Positions 8,159 to 16,703 of a DNA stretch of 49,181 bases are shown one piece after another. Below the pieces are notes generated by a model. It was given only the letters and a program-made list of their open reading frames with translations, was not told where the DNA came from and made no database searches. The translations under genes and the position numbers were made by a program. Each line of letters opens with the position of its first letter. Position 1 is the first letter of the stretch. Origin of the DNA: Sphingomonadaceae bacterium (GTDB taxonomy: Bacteria; Pseudomonadota; Alphaproteobacteria; Sphingomonadales; Sphingomonadaceae); assembly GCA_029268145.1 (NCBI GenBank), contig JAJUHA010000012.1, forward strand, positions 1 through 49,181. Direction: 5' to 3'.

Positions 8159-9175
8159 TCAACCTGTCCCTTTGCCGGAGACCCGCGGCCGCCAGTCGTC
8201 GCGATACCAGGCCACCCAGCGGGCAATCCCCTCGGCAAGCGGGGTGGCCGGGCGGAAGCCGGCGTCGCGCGCGAGCGGGCCGACGTCGGCGAAGGTGGCC
8301 TCCATGTCGCCCGGCTGCATCGGCGCGTCCTCGACGCGGGCGGCGATCCCGGTCGCGGCCTCGAGCAGGGCGAGGAGGTCGGCGACGCGCTCGGGCCGGC
8401 TGTTGCCGATGTTGTAGAGCGCGTGCGGCGCGCGCGAGCCGCCCGGCTTCTCGACGCCGTCGTCGGCCGGCGGGCGGTCGAGGATGGCGAGCACGCCGGC
8501 CACGATGTCGTCGATGTAGGTGAAGTCGCGGAGCAGCCGGCCACCGGCGAAGAGGCGGATGGGCCGGCCCTCGTAGAGCGCCTCGGTGAAGCTCCAGACC
8601 GCCATGTCGGGCCGGCCCCAGGGCCCGTAGACGGTGAAGAAGCGAAGGCCCGTGAGCGGAATGCGGTAGAGATGGGCGTAGCTTTCGCTCATCAGCTCGT
8701 CGGCGCGCTTGGTTGCCGCGTAGAGCGAGACCGGGTGGTCGCTGCGGTCGTCGACCGAGAAGGGCAGCCGCTGGTTGGCGCCATAGACCGAGGAGGAGGA
8801 GGCATAGACCATGTGGGAGAGAGCCGGCGCGCGGCGGGCGAACTCGAGGAGGGCGAGATGGCCGGCAAGGTTGGCATGGGCATAGGCTTCCGGGTTCTCG
8901 AGGCTGTAGCGCACGCCCGGCTGGGCGCCGAGGTGAACGATCCGCTCGATCCCGAGCCCCGCGAGCGGGGCAAGCGCGCCCGGGCCTGCGAAGTCCGCCT
9001 CGACCATGCGGAAGCCCGGGCGCGCGGCCAGCTCCGCGGCCCGGGCGCGCTTCAGGCCCACGTCATAATAGGGGGTGAAGCTGTCGATGCCGATCACCGT
9101 CTCGCCGCGAGCGAGGAGCGCCCGGGCCAGGTGGAAGCCGATGAACCCGGCCGCGCCCGTCACCAAGACCGTCAT
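8159..9175 (-). CDS. NAD-dependent epimerase, UDP-glucuronate 4-epimerase-like
   Basis: 338-residue extended short-chain dehydrogenase. It has the N-terminal GAAGFIG cofactor motif (8-14) and IDSFTPYYDVGLKRAR, typical of UDP-glucuronate 4-epimerases. The YASSSSVYG segment and catalytic YAATK (LYAATKRADELM) are present, as is the RFFTVYGPWGRPDMA strand. It would supply UDP-galacturonate for surface polysaccharide; the nucleotide-sugar specificity is inferred from these motifs. It is flanked by mmsA (39 nt) and the dioxygenase gene (67 nt) on the same strand and appears independent of both. Confidence 0.88.
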   Translation of the reverse strand: MTVLVTGAAGFIGFHLARALLARGETVIGIDSFTPYYDVGLKRARAAELAARPGFRMVEADFAGPGALAPLAGLGIERIVHLGAQPGVRYSLENPEAYAHANLAGHLALLEFARRAPALSHMVYASSSSVYGANQRLPFSVDDRSDHPVSLYAATKRADELMSESYAHLYRIPLTGLRFFTVYGPWGRPDMAVWSFTEALYEGRPIRLFAGGRLLRDFTYIDDIVAGVLAILDRPPADDGVEKPGGSRAPHALYNIGNSRPERVADLLALLEAATGIAARVEDAPMQPGDMEATFADVGPLARDAGFRPATPLAEGIARWVAWYRDDWRPRVSGKGTG

Positions 9176-9242
9176 TCCAGCTCCTTGCCCGCGCTGCGGC
9201 CCTAGCCCGGCCGGGCGCGGCATGGCAACCGGGTGGGGCCGC

Positions 9243-10097
9243 TCAGCCGCGCTGCCAGACAATGGGGAAGAGCGCGTCGGGCGGCGGCGCGCCGGCGCGC
9301 ATCGCGGGGTGGTCGGAAAGGCCGGCCACCGTGACCGAGAGCGCGTCGGGCGCCCAGACCACGTCCGAGCCGAGCCAGCGGGTGGTGAAGGCGACGCGCC
9401 GGCCGCGGCGGCCGGGCGCCTGGGGGCGGCTGGCGTGGATGGTGCGGGGGTGGATGAGGAGGCAGTCCCCGGCGTGGGCCGGCCAGACGCGGATGTCGGC
9501 ACCGGGTGCCGCGACCCGGTCGAGAAGCTCCTGCCACGGGCGGTAGCCGGGGAGCGAGATGTCCTGCCGGGAGAGCGGCGAATGGTAGCGCCACGCGTCC
9601 TGGTTGGAGCCGGCGAGCGTGAGCAGCGGCGCATTCTCCTCGTCGACGTCGGTCAGCGCGACCCAGAGGCTCGGCTGCTGCTCGCCGGTGAAGGGGAAGG
9701 TGCAGACGTCATTGTGCCAGGGCGTCGCCGTCTCGGGGTCGCTGCCCTGCTTGATGAAGGTCGCGTCCATCCAGAAGCGGACATGGGCAGCGCCGGTGAG
9801 CGCGCCGACGATGGCGGCAGCCGGGCTTTCGGCGATCCAGTCGAGGAAGGCCCGGTCGGCCGCCATGCAGTTGCGGAGCTGCACGCCGCCCGCGCCCGTC
9901 CGGTGCAGCGAGGGCGGGTTGCGCGGCCCGACCGTGCCGACCGGCGGCAGCGGCCGGCCGGCGGCAAGCGCGGCGTGGCAGCGATCGATGGCGGCCGTCA
10001 GCCGCTCCACCCATTGGGGGGAGAAGGCGCCCTCGACCCTGGTGCAGCCTTCGGCCCGATACTGGGCGATGTGGCGGGGCTCGACGGGGCAGCTCAT
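9243..10097 (-). CDS. Phytanoyl-CoA dioxygenase (PhyH) family Fe(II)/2-oxoglutarate oxygenase
   Basis: 284-residue oxygenase with a complete metal triad: H128 and D130 in TPWHNDV and H221 in PRTIHASRP. An Arg near 240 (RVAFTTRW) could bind 2-oxoglutarate. PhyH enzymes hydroxylate many acids and natural products, so the substrate is open. The start (10097) overlaps the stop of the membrane-protein gene by ATGA, so the two form a minus-strand operon. That operon shares a divergent promoter region, with the palindromic operator at 10715-10733, with the alpha/beta hydrolase gene. This places it at the left end of the cluster regulon. Confidence 0.88.
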   Translation of the reverse strand: MSCPVEPRHIAQYRAEGCTRVEGAFSPQWVERLTAAIDRCHAALAAGRPLPPVGTVGPRNPPSLHRTGAGGVQLRNCMAADRAFLDWIAESPAAAIVGALTGAAHVRFWMDATFIKQGSDPETATPWHNDVCTFPFTGEQQPSLWVALTDVDEENAPLLTLAGSNQDAWRYHSPLSRQDISLPGYRPWQELLDRVAAPGADIRVWPAHAGDCLLIHPRTIHASRPQAPGRRGRRVAFTTRWLGSDVVWAPDALSVTVAGLSDHPAMRAGAPPPDALFPIVWQRG

Positions 10098-10663
10098 CGG
10101 GCGCGCCCGACAAAGGGGTTGGGGCCGGCGAGCGCGGCGAAGCGGGCGTCGGCCGGGTGTGCGTCCCAGCGCAGCGAGTTGGGAATGTTGGAATAGTGGA
10201 CGCCGACGTTGATGACCCAGAGGACGAGGAGCGCCCAGAGCGTCGCCACCGCGAGCGGCGGGCCCCCTACCACGGCAAGGCCCATGGCGACCTGGAACAG
10301 CCGCCAGGGCAGGAAGAGGCAGGGGACGATCACCCAGACCGGCGAGCGCCAGCGCTTCCAGGCGAGGAGCTCGAAGCCGATCTGGACGAGGAAGAGCGCA
10401 ACATACCAGCCGAGCGCGACCGCGACCATCGGTGCGCGACCGGCGACGGCGAGGGCGACGAGCGGCAGGAGCATCCCGACCAGCCAGATGACGAGGAGCC
10501 AGACCTTGAACAGCGGGCCGACCGGGCGGGGACCGGGGAAGGCCGGGCCGGGGCGGGTGCGCAGCTTCGCCCAGCCGAGGATGGCGGCGGCAACCGCGAC
10601 GAAGCCGAGGTTGGCGGCCGCAAAGCCGGCAGGGGTGAGGAGCGACGCGGCCAGCGCGGACAT
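10094..10663 (-). CDS. Small multi-spanning membrane protein, unknown function
   Basis: 189 residues with about five hydrophobic helices: near 8-30, 50-73, 78-100, 108-130 and 135-155. There are no cysteines or histidines arranged like haem ligands and no transporter motif that I recognise. It is the first gene of a two-gene operon with the PhyH oxygenase (4-bp overlap), starting 51 nt from the operator at 10715-10733. Upstream in-frame extension is possible but would run into the operator; the Met at 10663 begins a sensible first helix. Confidence 0.75.
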   Translation of the reverse strand: MSALAASLLTPAGFAAANLGFVAVAAAILGWAKLRTRPGPAFPGPRPVGPLFKVWLLVIWLVGMLLPLVALAVAGRAPMVAVALGWYVALFLVQIGFELLAWKRWRSPVWVIVPCLFLPWRLFQVAMGLAVVGGPPLAVATLWALLVLWVINVGVHYSNIPNSLRWDAHPADARFAALAGPNPFVGRAR

Positions 10664-10714
10664 GGCACCGAGGCTGCGGCAGCGCGCCGGCGGGGGCACG
10701 GGCGGGCGCGCCGA

Positions 10715-10733
10715 CTCTCCGGGAGGCGAAGAA
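10715..10733. promoter_or_regulatory. Cluster operator E, degenerate copy
   Basis: CTCTCCGG-GAG-GCGAAGAA matches 13 of 16 arm positions of the consensus TTCTCCGC-N3-GCGGAGAA. It lies 49 nt before the alpha/beta hydrolase start (10783) and 51 nt before the membrane-protein start (10663), at the centre of a 119-nt divergent intergenic region. The position is the same as at the 30307-30325 copy, which is why I accept it despite three mismatches. Confidence 0.6.
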
Positions 10734-10782
10734 AGCACCCGCCGCGGCTGGCGCGAACGGCGCGCGCAGCCACGCCTGCGCC

Positions 10783-11538
10783 ATGCGCCGCGCCTATGCC
10801 GACACCCGCCACGGCCAGCTCCACCTGCGGGACTCGGCCGGCCGCGGCCCGGCGCTGATGCTCGTCCACATGACCCCGCTTTCGGGAGCGATGTTCGCGC
10901 CCCTCGCGCCGGCCTTCGCGGGCGTGCGGCTGCTGCTGCCCGATCTCCTCGGCTATGGCCGCTCCGACCCGCGCGGCGACCCCTGGGCCATGGCCGACTG
11001 GGCCGACGGCCTCGCCGAGATGCTCGATGCGCTCGGGCTTGACCGCGTGGCGCTCTACGGCGCCCATGTCGGCGCCGCAGTCGCGCTCGAGCTTGCCCTG
11101 CGCCATCCGGAACGTGTCGCGCGGCTGATGGTGGATGGCCTCCCCTTCCCCACGCCCGCGCTGCGCGCCGCCTTCGCCGCGATCGGCGCGGCGCCGCGGC
11201 CGGCGAGCCTCGGCGAAGTGGTGGCGCGGGTGGAGGGGATGCTGGCCGAGTTCGGCGGGGGCGACCCCTTCGCGGCGATGATCGCCACTCTCGAGACCGG
11301 GTTCGTCTCCTCGGCGCCCGTCTCACTGGCGCATGACCCGGCGCCGGCGCTGGCGCGCGTCCGGGTGCCGCTCATGGTGCTGGGTGCCGAGGGAGACAGC
11401 CAGGCGGCGAGCTTCGCCGAGACCCTCGCGCGGCGGCCGGACGCGGCGCGCCACGCCTGGCCGGGGCGCCATCCGGTGCATGACCCGGCGCGCGCGGCCG
11501 AGTTCGCCGAGCCCATCCTGCGCTTCGCGCTCGCCTGA
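10783..11538 (+). CDS. Alpha/beta-fold hydrolase with His at the nucleophile position
   Basis: 251-residue alpha/beta hydrolase. An oxyanion-type LVHMTPLS (27-34), PDLLGYGRSD (53-62), a late acid region (LGAEGDSQ) and a C-terminal His region (WPGRHPVHDPARAAEF) follow the canonical order. The nucleophile elbow reads YGAHVGAAVA, so His95 replaces Ser in G-x-S-x-G. It may be a non-canonical hydrolase or lyase, or act as a binding protein. It is transcribed away from the PhyH operon with operator E between them, and converges on the DUF1838 gene with a 3-nt gap. Confidence 0.85.
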   Translation: MRRAYADTRHGQLHLRDSAGRGPALMLVHMTPLSGAMFAPLAPAFAGVRLLLPDLLGYGRSDPRGDPWAMADWADGLAEMLDALGLDRVALYGAHVGAAVALELALRHPERVARLMVDGLPFPTPALRAAFAAIGAAPRPASLGEVVARVEGMLAEFGGGDPFAAMIATLETGFVSSAPVSLAHDPAPALARVRVPLMVLGAEGDSQAASFAETLARRPDAARHAWPGRHPVHDPARAAEFAEPILRFALA

Positions 11539-11541
11539 GCG

Positions 11542-12606
11542 TCAGCCCTTCGGCGCGGCGCCCCGGAACCAGGCGGGAAGCTCCGGGTCGGGCGCGCGCG
11601 GGACTGGCTGGCCGGGCGGGACCGGGGCCGGAGTCTGCTGGCGGGCATACCATTCGAGGCTGGAGAGCGAGGGCTCCTCCCAGGTCGCCGGGGCCTCGAG
11701 ATACTTGGGCTGGTGCTTCGCCACCCAGTCGACCGTGCGGCGGTCGATCTGGTCGAGCGAGTCCACGGCGCCCATGAAGGTGTGATACTGGCAGTGGCCG
11801 GGCGTTGGGCCCATCAGCATCCACGGCAGCCAGGGCGTGGTGCGGGCCCAGGTGCCGTGGTAGGTCACGCTGGTCCTGCGCGGGTCCTGCATCTCGGGCC
11901 AGGCGATCTGGTAGAGGAACACTTCCGTCACCTGGGCGAAGGGCTGGCCGCTCTCGCGCGGCCATTTCGCCGGCTGCAGCGCCGAGGGGTAGAAGAGGTT
12001 GATGTGGCTGAAGAGGTGGAGCCGGTCGCCGTGGCGCGTCCAGTCGAGCTGGAGCGGCCGGGGCGGCGGGGCCTTGGCGTTGAGCCCGCCGTAGGAGGGC
12101 GGCTGCGGGCGATATTCGGTGATGGTATGGTTGAAGGGGTCGTTCATGATGTGGACCACCTTCACCCTCTCGTTGAGATAGGGGTTGACCCACTCGTCGA
12201 GCACCTCGCCGGTCTCGAGGTCGGTGTAGAGGCCGATCTCGCGCAGGACCTTGCGGTAGCCGGTGCCGCTCTCGTGCGGGAGGAGGCGGGCAGTCGACAG
12301 CATGGTGAAGCCGACGAGGTCGCGCACGGCCTCGCCCGGGCGGACGCCCTGCACGATCCCGCGCGCCCAGCCATATTTGGTGCTCTTCATGTCGGTGTTG
12401 CCGAGGAGGCGCGCCCAGGCCTCCATGTTGCCCCTGGGCGTCATGAGATCGAGGAACGGGCCGCGCAGCGCTTCCGCCGATCGATCGGGGGCCGAGCGAT
12501 CGGGGGCCGAGCGATCGGCCCGGACGCTGGCGGCGGCCGGCAGGGCACCCCCGGCGCCGGCGGCCAGGACGGCCGACGCCATCAGAAGTTCGCGTCGTTC
12601 GAGCAT
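11542..12606 (-). CDS. DUF1838 family exported protein
   Basis: 354 residues. The N-terminus (MLERRELLMASAVLAAGAGG) is a twin-arginine-like signal peptide. An Asp-Arg-Ser-Ala-Pro repeat follows, then the DUF1838 body rich in conserved Trp, His and Asn: MTPRGNMEAWARLLGNTD, VGFTMLSTARLLPH, VVHIMNDPFNHTI, HLFSHINLFYPSAL, and near the C-terminus HTFMGAVDSLDQIDRRTVDWV. The family has no established reaction to my knowledge and is often found in catabolic gene sets. Start 12606 is set by the signal peptide. It is divergent from the IclR gene over 73 nt, where I see no copy of the cluster palindrome. Confidence 0.85.
   Translation of the reverse strand: MLERRELLMASAVLAAGAGGALPAAASVRADRSAPDRSAPDRSAEALRGPFLDLMTPRGNMEAWARLLGNTDMKSTKYGWARGIVQGVRPGEAVRDLVGFTMLSTARLLPHESGTGYRKVLREIGLYTDLETGEVLDEWVNPYLNERVKVVHIMNDPFNHTITEYRPQPPSYGGLNAKAPPPRPLQLDWTRHGDRLHLFSHINLFYPSALQPAKWPRESGQPFAQVTEVFLYQIAWPEMQDPRRTSVTYHGTWARTTPWLPWMLMGPTPGHCQYHTFMGAVDSLDQIDRRTVDWVAKHQPKYLEAPATWEEPSLSSLEWYARQQTPAPVPPGQPVPRAPDPELPAWFRGAAPKG
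12483..12520 (-). repeat. 15-bp in-frame tandem repeat in the DUF1838 gene
   Basis: GATCGGGGGCCGAGC occurs twice head to tail (12483-12497, 12498-12512), followed by a partial third copy. On the minus strand it encodes Asp-Arg-Ser-Ala-Pro units just after the signal peptide, in a linker where length change should be tolerated. Confidence 0.85.
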
Positions 12607-12645
12607 GGGCGGTCTCCTCGCCTGCCCTCCTGCCCGCGAAAGGCT

Positions 12646-12674
12646 TTGACACGGGCCGGGCGGGCGGCAAACTG
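12646..12674 (+). promoter_or_regulatory. Possible sigma70-type promoter of the IclR gene
   Basis: TTGACA at 12646-12651 is followed after 17 nt by AAACTG at 12669-12674, with the IclR ATG at 12680. If real, the transcript would be leaderless or nearly so. The -10 match is weak. Confidence 0.3.
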
Positions 12675-12679
12675 TCCAC

Positions 12680-13492
12680 ATGGCGGATAGCGATCCGGAG
12701 ATCGCGGGAAGGCGGGACGCGGAGCGGGACGGCAATGTCCGCGCGCTCGCCCGCGGGCTTCTCGTGCTGCAGGTGATCAACCGCGGCGGCTCGGTCAGCA
12801 TGATGCAGATCAGCCGGGGGGCGAACATTCCCTACCCCACCGCCGTGCGCATCGTCGACACGCTGATCGCCGAAGGCATGGTGGAACGCGAGCCGGCGCG
12901 GAAGCGCTACCGGCCGACCGCGCTCGTCCGCTCGCTCGCCTCGGGCTACCGGGAGGCCGACGCGCTGGTGACGGCCGCCCGGCCGATCATCGTCGAGCTG
13001 ACCCGAAGGTTCCTCTGGCCGGTCTCGGTCTCGACCCGGGTGGGCGGGATGATGATGGTGCAGGATTCGACCCACCAGCTCACCACGCTCACCTTCCACA
13101 ACTATGCCCCCGGCTTCACCCTGCCGCTCGCCGAATGTGCCTCGGGCAAGGCGTGGCTGGCGTTCGCCGAGCCGGACGATCTCGCGACCGTCAAGGCCGG
13201 GCTGCTCCAGGGCGACGGGCCGGCCGAACGCATGGCCCGGCTGATGCTGGCCGACGGCGGCCTCCTCCAGCGCATCCGCGCCAAGGGCTATGCGACGCAG
13301 GCGCGAAACGCCTACACCGCGACGCCCGGCAAGACCTCCTCGCTCGCCGCGCCGCTGTTCCAGGGCGGGCGGGTGGCCGGCGCGATGAGCCTCATCTTCT
13401 TCTCGTCCGCCATGCCGATGCGCGAGGCCGAGGCGCGCTACGCCGACGCCCTGTGCGAGGCCGCCGCGCGGCTGTCCCGGGCACTGGACTGA
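12680..13492 (+). CDS. IclR-family transcriptional regulator
   Basis: 270-residue regulator. The N-terminal winged helix-turn-helix (about 20-85: VRALARGLLVLQVINRGG, then ISRGANIPYPTAVRIVDTLI) resembles MhpR-type IclR proteins. The effector domain (about 95-265) has the family's Ala-Ser-Gly-Lys-Ala turn (CASGKAWLAF) and VAGAMSLIFF. IclR proteins bind 15-19 bp palindromes as dimers and often control aromatic catabolism. It is the only regulator gene in the 9-36 kb cluster, so it is the best candidate to bind the six palindromes. It lies just upstream of the TonB receptor operon. Confidence 0.93.
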   Translation: MADSDPEIAGRRDAERDGNVRALARGLLVLQVINRGGSVSMMQISRGANIPYPTAVRIVDTLIAEGMVEREPARKRYRPTALVRSLASGYREADALVTAARPIIVELTRRFLWPVSVSTRVGGMMMVQDSTHQLTTLTFHNYAPGFTLPLAECASGKAWLAFAEPDDLATVKAGLLQGDGPAERMARLMLADGGLLQRIRAKGYATQARNAYTATPGKTSSLAAPLFQGGRVAGAMSLIFFSSAMPMREAEARYADALCEAAARLSRALD

Positions 13493-13502
13493 CCCTCGAC
13501 CT

Positions 13503-13521
13503 CTCTCCGCCAAGCGGAGAT
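13503..13521. promoter_or_regulatory. Cluster operator A
   Basis: CTCTCCGC-CAA-GCGGAGAT; the inner 17 nt are a perfect 7-3-7 palindrome. It matches 14 of 16 positions of the consensus. It lies between the IclR stop and the TonB receptor gene, 90 nt before the receptor ATG, farther than at the other sites. Confidence 0.8.
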
Positions 13522-13611
13522 TTCGTGCGCGCCCGGCCCCGCATCCGTGCGCCTGCCCCATGCAGACGGGAAAACCAGAGCGCGCACAACTCGCTTGCAA
13601 GGGGATTTGCC

Positions 13612-16116
13612 ATGGGTCTGCCCACGTTTCGTCGTCTCGTCTCGCCGGCGCGCCTGCGCTTCGGCCTTGCCGGCGTCTCCCTCCTTGCGATCGCGCTGCC
13701 CGCGGCCGCGCAGGCGACGGCGGAGGCCACCGTCGAGGGCATCGAAGGCGCGGACATCCTGGTGACGGCGCGCCGGGGCGAGGAACGGCTGCAGGACGTG
13801 CCGATCGCCATCTCGGTGGTCACCAGCGACGAGATCCGCCGCCAGGGCATGTTCTCGCTGCGCGATGTCGCCTCGATCGTGCCCGGCTATTCGTTCGAGA
13901 CGCTGCAGCCGCTGGTGCCGCAGACCGTCATCCGCGGCCAGACCAACCTCCGGGTGGACAGCCCGGTCACCAACGTCGCCTATTTCCTCGACGGGGTCTA
14001 TCTGCAGCGGCCCTATCTCGTCGACCAGCGCCTGCTCGAGATCTCCCGCCTCGAGGTCATCAAGGGCCCGCAGTCGGCGCTCTATGGCCGCAACGCCTTC
14101 GCCGGGGCCGTCGCGATGACGACCGAGGCGCCCGACCTTGCCGCGCCGAAGGGCCGGGTGGGCGGCACCATCGGCAACCACGAGCGCTACGAGGGCCGCG
14201 GCTTCGTCTCGGTGCCGCTGGTGCGTGACCGGCTCGCAGTCTCGGTGGCGGGCGCCTGGTCGAGCTTCGACGGCACCTGGGAGAATGCCCACCCGCTCGC
14301 CGATGCGGAGGGCGCCAACACGCAGGGGCGCATCGGCGGCTACCGCAACTGGATGATCCAGGGCCGGGTGACGGCGCAGGCGACCGAGACGGTGCGCATC
14401 GAGGCAAGCTACATCCGCACCGAGCGCGACGAGGAGACGGTGCCCTCCTACACGGTGGGCACGCGCACGATCCTCTACCCCTTCAACACGCTGAACGCGA
14501 GCCCGCGCCCCGATCTCACCCCGCCCTTCGCCATCCAGAACCGGCTGTGGGTGGGGGCCTTTCCGTCGACGCCGGTGGTCGCGCCGGCCGACACCGCGCG
14601 GCCGGCCGGCGTCGTCATCGACCCGCGCGCCTTCGGCCTCCGGGGCCCGAGCGAGTTCGCGACCGTCCGCGCGGCCTGGAGCCCGGACGGGCCGATCGGG
14701 GTCGAGTATCTCTTCGGCTATGCCAGCGGCTCGGTCCTCGGGCGCGGCTCGCCGAGCCCCAACCCGCTGCTGCCGGTGACGGTGCCCTTCCCGCCCTTCA
14801 CGCTCGGCACCATCTTCGACGAATCCGGGACCGATTCGGCGTTCAAGGGCACGGCGCACGACCTGCGCTTCCTGTTCCGCGGCAATGACCGCTGGAACGG
14901 CTTCGTCGGCGTGCACCACAGCCGCACCACCGACATCGCCTCGAACGCGACCTCCAACGCGCCGACCAACAGTCTCGTCGAGGCGGATCCGGCGACCTAT
15001 CTCTTTCCCATCGGGCCCGGCCTGCCCTTCCCCTCCGCCCTGTTCCAGCGCACCGGCTATCTCGAGCGCAAGGAGAGCATCTTCGCCCTCTACTATTTCG
15101 CCGAGCTGAAGCCGGTGGAGCGGCTGGCCATGACCTTCGAGGGGCGGCTGTCGATCGAGGATCAGGACGCGACCGACTTCCTCACCCGCGAGCCGACCAA
15201 CCCCGCGGTCCAGGCGCTGAGCCCGCCGCGCTTCCGCCAGTCGATCACCTATTTCGCGCCGCGCTTCACCGGGACCTACCGGCTGACCGAGACCAACAAC
15301 ATCTACCTCTCGGTCGCGCGCGGGGTGAAGGCCGGCGGCATCAACGGCAACGTGCCCTTCGCGCCGCAGCGCACCTTCGACAGCGAGACCAACTGGACCT
15401 ACGAGATCGGCTCGAAGAACCGCTTCGGCCCCCTCACCGCCAACGTGGCGGCCTTCTACACCGACTGGAACGACCTGCAGACGAGCGTGGTCCGCCTCCA
15501 GGCCAATGGCACCGCGCCGTCCTTCTTCGCCATCGTGCCCTCGACCATCGGCAATGTCGACGGCGGCGCGCGGGTGTGGGGCTTCGAGGCCGAGCTCGCC
15601 TGGCAGGCGACCGAGGCGCTGCGCTTCTGGGGCAATGCCGCCTACAGCAACTCGACCTACAAGGATGGCACCACCTCGCAGCGCTTCGGCGCCTCGGGCA
15701 ACTGCGACGGCAACGTGTGCGCGACCATCCCCGGCACGCCGACCGCAGTCCTTCCCATCGGCGGCAACCGGCTCGAGCGGGTGCCGCGCTGGGACGCGGC
15801 CGCAGGCGCGCGCTACGATTTCGCGCTGCGCGACGGGCTCGACCTCTTCGTGGCGCTCGACGGGACCTTCAAGGGCAAGCAGTACATGGACGAGGCGAAC
15901 CTCGCGTTCGCGCCGTCGCGCCTGCTCATGAACGGGCAGATCGGCGCCGACCTCGGCGCCTTCGAGCTGACCTTCTGGGCCCGCAACCTCCTCGACAAGG
16001 CCTATGTCTCGACCGCGCTGTTCCTGATCGGAACCAACGGGGCGCTCTCGGCCTCCTATGTGCCGACCTTCGGCGAGCGGCGCACCTTCGGCGTGACCGG
16101 CGCGTTCAGCTTCTGA
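13612..16116 (+). CDS. TonB-dependent outer-membrane receptor
   Basis: 834-residue receptor, probably for uptake of the cluster's substrate. The signal peptide spans about 1-35 (FGLAGVSLLAIALPAAAQA). A TonB-box-like ADILVTARR is followed by the plug domain (LQDVPIAISVVTSDEIRRQG, then VIKGPQSALYGRNAFAGAV). The beta-barrel ends in GVTGAFSF with the terminal Phe needed for insertion. The style is that of sphingomonad receptors for aromatics and other hydrophobic compounds, not of siderophore receptors. Start 13612 has AAGGGG upstream and gives the signal peptide. The stop overlaps the next ATG (TGATG), so it leads a three-gene operon under operator A. Confidence 0.95.
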   Translation: MGLPTFRRLVSPARLRFGLAGVSLLAIALPAAAQATAEATVEGIEGADILVTARRGEERLQDVPIAISVVTSDEIRRQGMFSLRDVASIVPGYSFETLQPLVPQTVIRGQTNLRVDSPVTNVAYFLDGVYLQRPYLVDQRLLEISRLEVIKGPQSALYGRNAFAGAVAMTTEAPDLAAPKGRVGGTIGNHERYEGRGFVSVPLVRDRLAVSVAGAWSSFDGTWENAHPLADAEGANTQGRIGGYRNWMIQGRVTAQATETVRIEASYIRTERDEETVPSYTVGTRTILYPFNTLNASPRPDLTPPFAIQNRLWVGAFPSTPVVAPADTARPAGVVIDPRAFGLRGPSEFATVRAAWSPDGPIGVEYLFGYASGSVLGRGSPSPNPLLPVTVPFPPFTLGTIFDESGTDSAFKGTAHDLRFLFRGNDRWNGFVGVHHSRTTDIASNATSNAPTNSLVEADPATYLFPIGPGLPFPSALFQRTGYLERKESIFALYYFAELKPVERLAMTFEGRLSIEDQDATDFLTREPTNPAVQALSPPRFRQSITYFAPRFTGTYRLTETNNIYLSVARGVKAGGINGNVPFAPQRTFDSETNWTYEIGSKNRFGPLTANVAAFYTDWNDLQTSVVRLQANGTAPSFFAIVPSTIGNVDGGARVWGFEAELAWQATEALRFWGNAAYSNSTYKDGTTSQRFGASGNCDGNVCATIPGTPTAVLPIGGNRLERVPRWDAAAGARYDFALRDGLDLFVALDGTFKGKQYMDEANLAFAPSRLLMNGQIGADLGAFELTFWARNLLDKAYVSTALFLIGTNGALSASYVPTFGERRTFGVTGAFSF

Positions 16117-16703
16117 TGGACCTGGCCGGCATCAAGGCCGAGCTCGCCGGGCTTGGCGCGACGACCGAGGCGGGCTTCGCCGAGGGCGGCAGGCGGGTCG
16201 AGCGGATTGCCGAGCTGGCAGCCTGGCTCGAGGCGCGGAACCCGACGCCATCGCCCGCCCGCGCGGCCGACCTCCTGCGCGGGCGCTGGCGCCTCGTCTG
16301 GTCCTCCTTCGGCCTCCAGCGCGAGGCGACGCTGGCGCGGCTCAGCTTCAACCTGCTGCCGGCCGCGCCGATCCGCGTCGAGGCGCTGTTCCAGGAGGTG
16401 GACCCGCAGACGGGCCTCTACGACAATGTGGTCGGCTACAGCGTGCCGGAGGGCGCGGCGGGGCAGGCCGTCACGCTGGGGCGCTATGCCGTGGCATCGG
16501 ACGCGCGGCTGGATGTCGTCTTCACCCACGCCCAGGCGACCGGCCACCCGCGCGTTGCCATTGACAATGCGAAGATCCCGCCACTCTTCTCAGACGTGGT
16601 CTATCTCGACGCCGACTTCCGGCTGAACCGCGGCAGCTTCGGCAGCCTCTACGTGCTCGCGCTCGAGGACCGGGCGCCGGCCCGCTGGTCGCGCGACGGG
16701 TGA
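16116..16703 (+). CDS. PAP/fibrillin (plastid lipid-associated) domain protein
   Basis: 195 residues matching the PAP/fibrillin fold of plant plastids and cyanobacteria. A short helical N-terminus is followed by LLRGRWRLVWSSFG (the 'L-x-G-x-W-x-L-x-Y/W-S-S' start), a lipocalin-like strand set, and the C-terminal VVYLDADFRLNRGSFGSLYVLAL, the most diagnostic element. There is no signal peptide, so it is probably cytoplasmic. Plant relatives bind lipophilic molecules. In an operon with a TonB receptor and an exported hydrolase it could carry a hydrophobic substrate; that is inference. It starts 1 bp inside the receptor stop and ends with a GTGA overlap. Confidence 0.72.
   Translation: MDLAGIKAELAGLGATTEAGFAEGGRRVERIAELAAWLEARNPTPSPARAADLLRGRWRLVWSSFGLQREATLARLSFNLLPAAPIRVEALFQEVDPQTGLYDNVVGYSVPEGAAGQAVTLGRYAVASDARLDVVFTHAQATGHPRVAIDNAKIPPLFSDVVYLDADFRLNRGSFGSLYVLALEDRAPARWSRDG

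Noticed and set aside
5897-9205. Very long open frame on the plus strand opposite mmsA, the hydratase and the epimerase
   Set aside because: It is antisense to three genes with clear catalytic motifs. Its translation is rich in His, Arg, Gly and Asp with no domain, as expected for a GC-rich complementary frame.
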